Translations under genes and position numbers: made by a program
Shown: positions 58,107 to 64,000 of the stretch, one piece after another
Position numbering within the stretch: the first letter of the stretch is position 1
Layout of the letters: the number at the start of each line of letters is the position of its first letter
The notes under the pieces: model-generated
Told to the model about the DNA's origin: nothing
What the model saw: the letters and a program-made list of their open reading frames with translations, nothing else
Database searches by the model: none
Source: Devosia sp. YR412
GTDB lineage: Bacteria > Pseudomonadota > Alphaproteobacteria > Rhizobiales > Devosiaceae
Direction: 5' to 3'
Length of the DNA: 64,000 nucleotides
Assembly (NCBI RefSeq): GCF_900110945.1
Contig: NZ_FOFL01000006.1
Span: forward strand, 140,599-204,598

Positions 58107-58937
58107 ATGAGCGTCAGTGCTGACCGTATCGCCGTTTCCACCTGGTCGCTGCACCGCCTGCTGGGCATGACCTATCCGCATGACCTGACCAGCAATGAGG
58201 TCGGGCCGATGCAGGAGACCTATGGCGAAGGCGAGGAATCCCTCCTTGGCCTGCCATCTGTCTTGGCCAATCATGGCTATCACCGGCTCGAAATCGTCTC
58301 CTTCCACCTGCGCAGCCGCGACCCTATCTATCTGGCAGAACTCAAGGATCAGCTGCGCATCGCCGATGTACGGCTGCAGACGCTGCTGATCGATGCCGGC
58401 GATATCAGCCATCCCGAACACGGCGAGCGCGATACCGCCTGGATCGCCGGCTGGATCGAAGTGGCCAATCAACTGGGCGCCGAGAATGCCCGCATTATCG
58501 CCGGCAAGCAGAAGCCGACCCGCGACGCGCTGGACCGCTCCATCAAGGCCCTGACAACGCTGGCCGAAGGCAATGCTGGCTCGCCGGTGCGGCTGGTCAC
58601 CGAGAACTGGTTCGACCTGCTCTCCGAGCCCGGTCATGTGCATTACCTGCTCGACAAGCTGGAGGGCCGGATTGGGCTGCTCGGCGACTTCGGCAATTGG
58701 GGCGGACCCAACAAGTATAGCGATCTCAAATCCATCTTCAGCCGCGCCGAACTCTGCCACGCCAAGGCCAGTTTCATCGACGGCGACCTCGACGAGGCCG
58801 ATTACGGCGAATGCGTCAGAGTGGCTGAAGAAGCGGGCTACAAAGGCCCCTATACTTTGATCTACGACAGTGAAATTCCCAGTGAATGGAATGGCCTGGC
58901 GCTTGAGCGAGACTTCATCACATCTGTCGAAGTCTAG
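58107..58937 (+). CDS. sugar-phosphate isomerase/epimerase-like TIM-barrel protein
   Basis: 276 residues resembling the xylose-isomerase-like/AP-endonuclease-2 barrel (IolE/IolI superfamily): AVSTWSLHRLLG at the start, HRLEIVSFHLRSRD, VTENWFDLL, LLGDFGNWGG, CHAKASFIDG and GPYTLIYDSE. The metal positions (Glu, Asp, His, Glu) are plausible. The specific reaction is unknown; an isomerase, epimerase or dehydratase for a sugar derivative fits the context. The ATG at 58107 has AGGGATGAG upstream. The 221-bp space before it is AT-rich (57950-58020) and probably holds its own promoter. Confidence 0.75.
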   Translation: MSVSADRIAVSTWSLHRLLGMTYPHDLTSNEVGPMQETYGEGEESLLGLPSVLANHGYHRLEIVSFHLRSRDPIYLAELKDQLRIADVRLQTLLIDAGDISHPEHGERDTAWIAGWIEVANQLGAENARIIAGKQKPTRDALDRSIKALTTLAEGNAGSPVRLVTENWFDLLSEPGHVHYLLDKLEGRIGLLGDFGNWGGPNKYSDLKSIFSRAELCHAKASFIDGDLDEADYGECVRVAEEAGYKGPYTLIYDSEIPSEWNGLALERDFITSVEV

Positions 58938-58982
58938 GTCGACTTAAGCCCATTATTAAGGGGTCTGCAGCAGACTAACGCC

Positions 58983-60701
58983 ATGCCCGCTACCGGACAG
59001 CAAGCCGCCGCGTCGTCGATGCCCCGATCCGCACGGATCGGGTCCATGCTGACGCGCGTGGTCGAGAATGCGGCGGTGGGCATGGTGCTGTCGGAGATGA
59101 GCGGCCGCATGGTCTATGCCAACAAGGCCTTCACCAGCCTGCTCGGCCACCAGATCGACCCGGCCGCCGGCCAGAATATCCTCGATATCATGCATCCCAA
59201 CGACGTGGCCGTAGCGCGATTGCAGCTGCAGCGGCTGATGCGCAACGAGGCGGAAGACTATCGCGGCGAACACCGGTTCTGCCGCGCCGACGGCGAGCAT
59301 ATCTGGGTCTCGGTATCGGCCTCGCTGCTGCGCGATGACGCCGCCGATGCCCCGCTTTATCTCATCACCCAGCTGACCAATATCGAGCTGCAGAAGAAGG
59401 CCGAAGCAGCTCTTGCGCATTCGGAAAGCCGCTGGAATTTCGCGCTGGAAAGCGCCCGCCAAGGGGTCTGGGACCATGACATCGTGCATGACACAATGTT
59501 TTATTCCCGCATGTGGCGCGTCATGCGCGGCATCCCGCCTGACGCGGAAGTGGATGGCGATCAACAGGAATGGCTCAAGCGCATCCACCCGGATGACCTG
59601 CAGCATGTGCTCGACAATGTCGACCGCCAGGACAAGGGCGACGAAGACCTCGACGCGCTTGAATATCGCGAGCGCAAGCCCGACGGCAGCTATGTCTGGA
59701 TCCTCAGCCGCGGCCGGCCGGTGGAATGGGATAAGCATGGCAATCCGACGCGAACGCTGGGCACCGACACCGACATCACCCGGCTCAAGCTGGTCGAACT
59801 TGAACTGGCGGCCGAAAAAGAACGCCTGCGGGTCACGCTCAATTCCATCGCCGACGGCATGATTTCGACCGATGAAAGCGGCCATGTGGTGTTCATGAAC
59901 CCGGCCGCCGAAGCGCTGACCGGCTGGCGCTCTACGGACGCCGTTGGCCAGGAAGTGCGCGCGGTCTTCGTGGTCCGTGATGGCGAAACCGGAGTGATCC
60001 AGCCCTGTCCGGTGGCGATATGCCTGGGCAATGACATGCCGGTGCAGCTCGATGGCGACATGATTCTCGTCGGCAAGGCGGGCGAGCGCGATATTCGCTG
60101 CACCGCCGCGCCGCTCAAGACGACCAGTGGCACGCTCAATGGCGCCGTGCTGGTGTTCCAGGACGTGACGCAGAGCCGTGCCATGCAGCGCGAACTGGCC
60201 CATTCGGCAAGCCATGACGACCTGACCGGCCTGCCCAATCGTGCCGCCTTCGAACGGGCGCTGAATGGCGCCATCGCCTCGGCCCGGGCCGGGCGACGGC
60301 ATGGCCTGCTCTACATCGACCTCGACCGCTTCAAGCCGGTCAACGACACGGCTGGCCATGCCGCCGGCGATGCCCTGTTGCGCCAGGTCGCCCAGACCAT
60401 CCGCGGCACCTGCCGCAGCCATGACGTGGCCGCGCGGATCGGCGGCGACGAGTTCGCCGTGCTGCTGCATGATTGCCCCGACGACGGCGGCCAGAAGCTG
60501 GCCGACAAGATCGTGCGGGCCATCGGCGCCTTGGCCTTTTCATGGGCCGGGCGGACCTATGGCATCGGCGCCAGCGTGGGCATTACCGCGATCGGCGAGC
60601 AGCCGTCGTCACCGCTGGGCTTCATGGGCGAGGCCGACGCGGCGTGTTATGCGGCCAAGGCGCGTGGCCGCGGCATTGCCGTGCAGTTTCGGGATTTGTG
60701 A
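58983..60701 (+). CDS. soluble multi-PAS GGDEF diguanylate cyclase
   Basis: 572 residues without membrane helices. Three PAS units occupy about 25-140 (VVENAAVGMVLSE), 145-275 (PAS_3 type, IHPDDLQHVL then GTDTDITRLK) and 285-400 (IADGMISTDESG). The GGDEF domain has DDLTGLPNRAAFE and the intact loop IGGDEF. There is no EAL domain and no obvious RxxD inhibitory site next to the loop. It is 45 bp downstream of the TIM-barrel gene on the same strand and ends 14 bp from the convergent flavoprotein gene. The signals sensed are unknown. Confidence 0.9.
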   Translation: MPATGQQAAASSMPRSARIGSMLTRVVENAAVGMVLSEMSGRMVYANKAFTSLLGHQIDPAAGQNILDIMHPNDVAVARLQLQRLMRNEAEDYRGEHRFCRADGEHIWVSVSASLLRDDAADAPLYLITQLTNIELQKKAEAALAHSESRWNFALESARQGVWDHDIVHDTMFYSRMWRVMRGIPPDAEVDGDQQEWLKRIHPDDLQHVLDNVDRQDKGDEDLDALEYRERKPDGSYVWILSRGRPVEWDKHGNPTRTLGTDTDITRLKLVELELAAEKERLRVTLNSIADGMISTDESGHVVFMNPAAEALTGWRSTDAVGQEVRAVFVVRDGETGVIQPCPVAICLGNDMPVQLDGDMILVGKAGERDIRCTAAPLKTTSGTLNGAVLVFQDVTQSRAMQRELAHSASHDDLTGLPNRAAFERALNGAIASARAGRRHGLLYIDLDRFKPVNDTAGHAAGDALLRQVAQTIRGTCRSHDVAARIGGDEFAVLLHDCPDDGGQKLADKIVRAIGALAFSWAGRTYGIGASVGITAIGEQPSSPLGFMGEADAACYAAKARGRGIAVQFRDL

Positions 60702-60715
60702 GGGGTAGCCTTCCT

Positions 60716-62095
60716 TCACTGCAGCGGCTTCAAATCCGCCAGCAGCGTCGGGATCAGCTCGGTCACCGTCGGATGGATATGCACCGTCTGCATCATGGTG
60801 GTGTAGGGCGTGCCGGCGACCATCAGCTGCAGCAGGGAATGGACGATCTCGTCGCCGCCGATGCCCAGGATCGCGGCGCCGAGGATTTCCTTGCTCTGCG
60901 CATCGACCAGCACTTTCATCAGCCCCTGCGTTTCGCCGCGCTCCTTGGCGCGCGACACCTTGCTCATCGGCATGATCGCCATCAGCGCTTTCTTGCCGGA
61001 TTTGCGCACCTCGGTCTCGCTCATGCCGATGCGGCCGAGCGGGGGATCGATGAACAGGCCATAGACTGGCACGCGCTTGGCAATGGAACGCCTGCCGCCA
61101 TCGAGCACATTGTCGGCGACAATTTCAAAGTCATTGTAGGAGGTATGAGTGAAGGCGCCGCGGCCGTTGATATCGCCCATGGCCCAGATGCCTTTGACCT
61201 TGGTGCGCAGGTGATCGTCGACCGGGATATAGCCGCGCTCGTCGGTTTCGATGCCGGCGGCCTCAAGATTGAGGCTGGCGCTATTGGGCGTACGGCCCAG
61301 CGCGACTAGGAAATGGCTGCCTTCCACCGAGGAGCGGCGCTCGCCTGATTTCAGTGACAGCAGCACGCCATGGCCGGCCTTGGCCACTGCCTCGATCGTG
61401 GTGTTGAACAGGAAGCTGACGCCCTCGGCTTCGAGAATGTCGCGAATGGCGGCAGAGATGTCCTCGTCCTCGCGCGACGCCGGCCGCGGACCGCGCTCGA
61501 TCACCGTGACCTTGGAGCCGAAGCGCGCATACATCTGGGCGAATTCGAGCCCGATATAGCTGGCGCCGGCAATGATCAGATGACTGGGCAGGGTGTCGAT
61601 ATTCATCATCGACGTATTGGTGAGATAGGGCACGCTATTGATGCCCGGCCAGTCGGGCACCGAAGCGGTGGCCCCGGCATTGATGAAGATCTGCCGCGAG
61701 GTCAAAGTGCGCTTGCCGGCCTTGACCTCGGTGGTCGAGACGAAGCTGCCGACATCCTTGATGTATTCCAGCGTCTTGAGGCTGCCGATCCAGTCGGTGA
61801 GGCTCTTGACCGAGGCACCGACCACCTTGTCCTTGCGCGCCTTTACCGCCTTCATGTCGACCGTCACCGGGCCCTTGAGCACGACGCCGAACTCGGCGGC
61901 ATGACGCGCCGACCAGGCCGCTCGGGCGCTGGCCACCAGGGTCTTGGTGGGGGTGCAGCCATCATTGACGCAGGTGCCGCCAAGATGCTCTTTCTCGATC
62001 AGCGCGACCTTCTTGCCGGCTCCGGCAAGCTTGGCTGCGAGGAACGGGCCGGACTGGCCTGCACCGATGATGATGGCGTCGAATTGTTCTGACAT
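60716..62095 (-). CDS. MerA-like class I flavoprotein disulfide reductase
   Basis: 459 residues: FAD-binding GAGQSGPFLAAKLAG, redox disulfide GGTCVNDGCTPTKTL (CxxxxC), NAD(P)H-binding IIAGASYIGLEFAQ, GDINGRGAFTHTS and a C-terminal dimerisation domain with VHIHPTVTELIP (His/Glu catalytic dyad). It resembles mercuric-reductase-like proteins without the heavy-metal domain and without the C-terminal vicinal Cys pair, so mercury reduction is unlikely. It is not a lipoamide dehydrogenase by context. The ATG at 62095 has GGAGG upstream. It follows sthA on the same strand after 57 bp. Confidence 0.85.
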   Translation of the reverse strand: MSEQFDAIIIGAGQSGPFLAAKLAGAGKKVALIEKEHLGGTCVNDGCTPTKTLVASARAAWSARHAAEFGVVLKGPVTVDMKAVKARKDKVVGASVKSLTDWIGSLKTLEYIKDVGSFVSTTEVKAGKRTLTSRQIFINAGATASVPDWPGINSVPYLTNTSMMNIDTLPSHLIIAGASYIGLEFAQMYARFGSKVTVIERGPRPASREDEDISAAIRDILEAEGVSFLFNTTIEAVAKAGHGVLLSLKSGERRSSVEGSHFLVALGRTPNSASLNLEAAGIETDERGYIPVDDHLRTKVKGIWAMGDINGRGAFTHTSYNDFEIVADNVLDGGRRSIAKRVPVYGLFIDPPLGRIGMSETEVRKSGKKALMAIMPMSKVSRAKERGETQGLMKVLVDAQSKEILGAAILGIGGDEIVHSLLQLMVAGTPYTTMMQTVHIHPTVTELIPTLLADLKPLQ

Positions 62096-62152
62096 GGCGG
62101 CCTCCATTGCTGGCAAGCCTATGACTTTGAAGGGCTTAGCGCCAGTGGGACA

Positions 62153-63568
62153 TTACTCCACCGGCGCGATCGGTGTCGCTCTCGGCATGCGGTTCCAGGC
62201 GTCCAGTGCGGCGATCTTGTAAGCCTCGGCCAACGTCGGATAGTTGAAGGCGTTTTCGACGAAGTAATCCAGCGTGCCGCCGAGGTTGAGCACGGCCTGG
62301 CCGATGTGGATCAGCTCGGTGGCTCCTTCGCCGACGATGTGGACGCCGAGCAGCTTCCGCGTATCGAGCGCGAAGATCATCTTCATCATGCCCGACTGCA
62401 GGCCCATGATGTGGCCGCGCGAGGTTTCGCGGAAGCGGGCGATGCCGGCTTCATAGGGGATATTCTGCGCCCGCACCTGCTGTTCGGTGAGGCCGACGGT
62501 GGAGATTTCCGGCACTGCATAGATGCCATAGGGGAAAAATTCCGGTGCCGGCGGCATTTGCGCGCCGCAGGCGTGCAACGCGGCGATGCGGCCCTGTTCC
62601 ATCGAGGTAGAGGCCAGCGAGGGCCAGCCGATAACGTCGCCGGCGGCATAGATATTGCGCACCGAGGTCTGGAAGGTCACCGGATCGACCTTGAGGCGGC
62701 CGCGATCGACCGGGGTGATACCGGTATTTTCGAGCCCAAGGCCGGCCGTGGCGCCAGAGCGGCCGGCGGCATAGAGCAGCATGTCGGAGCGGACGCGGCG
62801 GCCATCGGCCAGAATGGATATGGCCCAGCCCTGTTCGTCGAGCTCGACCTTTTCCACCTTGCTGCCGAGCCGCAAGGTGACGCCGCGCTGGCGCAGGTCA
62901 TGGGTGAATTCCTCGATGATCTCGCGATCGATGAAATCGAGGATGGTTTCCTTGGGCTCGATAATGGTGACGGGCACGTCGAGCGCCGAAAAGATCGTGG
63001 CATATTCGATGCCGATGACGCCGGCGCCGACCACGGTCAGGCTGCGCGGCACGCGGGGCTCGGAGACGAGACTATCGCTGTCGAGCACCGAATGATCATT
63101 GAACGGGATATTGGCCGGGCGATAGGGCGCCGTGCCGACGGCAATCACGGCGTGATCGAAGCTGAAGGTGACCTCGTCGCCATCGGGCGGGGTGACGATG
63201 ATATGGTTGGTATCGGCAAAGCGGGCGAGGCCGCCGAAGGTGCGCACGCCATTGCGGGCGAACTGGTGCTCCAGCACCTCGATTTCGTGGTTGAGCGTCA
63301 TGCGCAGGCGGGCGCCGAGGTCCTTGCCCTCGATGTCCTTCTTGACGCGGTAAGCCAGGCCATAAAAGCCGCGCTCGCGCCAGCCGGAGAGGTTGAGCAC
63401 GGTCTCGCGCAGGGTCTTGGATGGGATAGTGCCGGTATGCACCGAGACGCCGCCGAGCCGCAGGCGATTTTCCACCACCAGCACGGATTTGCCCAGCTTG
63501 GCCGCCTGTACGGCCGCACGACGTCCGGCCGGACCACTGCCGATGACCACGATATTGAAATGAGCCAA
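62153..63568 (-). CDS. sthA: soluble NAD(P)+ transhydrogenase
   Basis: 471 residues of the flavoprotein disulfide reductase fold: FAD-binding VIGSGPAGRRAAVQAAKLG, then LGGVSVHTGTIPSKTLRE, where both redox cysteines of dihydrolipoamide dehydrogenase are absent. This is the distinctive feature of SthA/UdhA, together with RGHIMGLQSGMMKMIF and FNYPTLAEAYKIAAL. It re-oxidises NADPH with NAD+ in the cytosol, balancing reductant from sugar oxidation. It is the first gene of a two-gene minus-strand unit with the MerA-like flavoprotein. Confidence 0.93.
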   Translation of the reverse strand: MAHFNIVVIGSGPAGRRAAVQAAKLGKSVLVVENRLRLGGVSVHTGTIPSKTLRETVLNLSGWRERGFYGLAYRVKKDIEGKDLGARLRMTLNHEIEVLEHQFARNGVRTFGGLARFADTNHIIVTPPDGDEVTFSFDHAVIAVGTAPYRPANIPFNDHSVLDSDSLVSEPRVPRSLTVVGAGVIGIEYATIFSALDVPVTIIEPKETILDFIDREIIEEFTHDLRQRGVTLRLGSKVEKVELDEQGWAISILADGRRVRSDMLLYAAGRSGATAGLGLENTGITPVDRGRLKVDPVTFQTSVRNIYAAGDVIGWPSLASTSMEQGRIAALHACGAQMPPAPEFFPYGIYAVPEISTVGLTEQQVRAQNIPYEAGIARFRETSRGHIMGLQSGMMKMIFALDTRKLLGVHIVGEGATELIHIGQAVLNLGGTLDYFVENAFNYPTLAEAYKIAALDAWNRMPRATPIAPVE

Positions 63569-64000
63569 GAACCAATCCCCGATTCGCCGCTGCGAAGGCG
63601 TATAGCGCTAGTGTGACACTGCGGTTGCAGGCGAGGCAATCGGGGGGATGGAAGGGGAGCTGTGCGTCGGGTTGCTGGCGTACTCCCACGAAGGCGCCGC
63701 ATTACCAGAGCCCAACCTCCACCGCTTGCGGGGGAGGGGGGACCGCCGGCAGGCGGTGGAGGGGGAAGCCGCTTGCGCATGGGCGTGATTGACCACCACT
63801 TTACAATTTGAGTGCATGGCTCCCCTCTCCACCACGCTTCTCTCTGACCCGCTAACGAAATCCAAAACTTATCCACGCCCCTTGCATCTGCGCGCATACT
63901 GTCCTCATCCACCCCGCATCGGCGGCCTGCAGGCGACAGTGGCGGGAGTGGGCCGGGCACGGGACTATGCCAGTCGCCGTGGGTTCACGCCCGGGCCGTC
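63569..64000. other. right-edge space without a confirmed gene
   Basis: About 430 bp upstream of sthA. It should contain the sthA promoter, a hairpin repeat (63716-63762) and a single DnaA-box-like TTATCCACG at 63869. From about 63880 a plus-strand frame is open to the edge (ending with ASRRGFTPGP) and another starts ATG at 63965; neither is long enough to judge. I cannot say whether a gene begins here. Confidence 0.4.
63716..63762. repeat. hairpin-forming intergenic repeat
   Basis: CCTCCACCGC and GCGGTGGAGG, perfect 10-bp arms 27 bases apart, with GGGGGAGGGGGG and CCGCCGGCAGGCGG in between. It resembles the C-rich arms of families B and C but has a different core; only one copy is present. 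Confidence 0.55.

Noticed and set aside
58944..58959. TTAA pair upstream of the multi-PAS diguanylate cyclase as a CtrA box
   Set aside because: Spacing is eight bases instead of seven, so it misses the consensus helical phasing.
60716..62095. Mercuric reductase
   Set aside because: No heavy-metal-associated domain, no C-terminal vicinal cysteine pair and no mer genes.
63869..63877. DnaA box (TTATCCACG) suggesting an origin
   Set aside because: Only one box, eight of nine matches, no AT-rich unwinding region and no origin-associated genes nearby.
63950..64000. tRNA- or stable-RNA-like end (GGGTTCACGCCC)
   Set aside because: No cloverleaf, acceptor pairing or anticodon arm can be drawn within the visible sequence.

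Overview
The window reads as a chromosomal segment of a free-living, high-GC alphaproteobacterium of the order Hyphomicrobiales, with Devosia or a close relative as the best guess. The main evidence is a gcrA cell-cycle regulator whose upstream region carries a full CtrA-type site and several GANTC (CcrM) sites. Other support comes from the many sugar and amino-acid uptake systems, the LuxR-type regulator, and the three diguanylate cyclases. The genus is an inference; no rRNA is present. I see no insertion sequence, prophage, CRISPR array or tRNA. Almost all of the DNA is densely packed metabolic, transport and regulatory genes.

Layout. (1) 1-7.2 kb: the tail of an SMC/YhaN-like ATPase, then a tightly overlapping minus-strand operon pccB-pccA-scpA-mce. 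The operon encodes the complete route from propionyl-CoA to succinyl-CoA. (2) 7.3-15.2 kb: treY and a ytfQ-ytfR-ytfT-yjfF (galactofuranose-type) ABC importer operon ending in its own FadR-family regulator. (3) 15.4-22.8 kb: an ABC-F ATPase, a membrane PAS-GGDEF protein, a siderophore-interacting protein, a membrane family-2 glycosyltransferase and a LuxR solo. (4) 23-27.3 kb: argD-argF-hslO diverging from gcrA. (5) 27.5-29.7 kb: a PhoR-like histidine kinase diverging from ppk2. (6) 30-36.6 kb: a plus-strand cluster of an N-formylglutamate-amidohydrolase-like protein, an ethanolamine-type permease, a glutamine-synthetase-like ligase, an aldehyde dehydrogenase and an iron alcohol dehydrogenase. 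(7) 36.8-49.4 kb: a mannitol/fructuronate dehydrogenase and 2-keto-3-deoxygluconate kinase pair, DUF924, a zinc alcohol dehydrogenase, a two-module VOC protein, a chemoreceptor, an ABC exporter, a diacylglycerol-kinase-like protein, a newly read 41-residue membrane microprotein and an M29 aminopeptidase. (8) 49.5-58.9 kb: an L-fucose-type catabolic locus with L-fuconate dehydratase, a DHRS6-like dehydrogenase, an Rbs-type ABC importer, an IclR regulator, a lactonase and a TIM-barrel protein. (9) 59-63.6 kb: a soluble PAS-GGDEF protein, a MerA-like flavoprotein and the SthA transhydrogenase.

How the parts work together. The most interesting unit is the 30-36.6 kb cluster. Permease, ligase, alcohol dehydrogenase, aldehyde dehydrogenase and amidohydrolase together fit a gamma-glutamylated ethanolamine route: ethanolamine to gamma-glutamylethanolamide to aldehyde to gamma-glutamylglycine to glycine plus glutamate. 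It would need no microcompartment or B12-dependent lyase. The fucose locus supplies uptake, lactone opening, dehydration and a second oxidation, but lacks the first sugar dehydrogenase and the final hydrolase within the window.

Three families of short inverted-repeat elements punctuate the intergenic spaces: family A with six copies, families B and C with two each. Two family A copies lie inside the ethanolamine-type cluster. Coding starts were chosen from Shine-Dalgarno spacing and family length. Functions below operon level are inferred from motifs read by eye.
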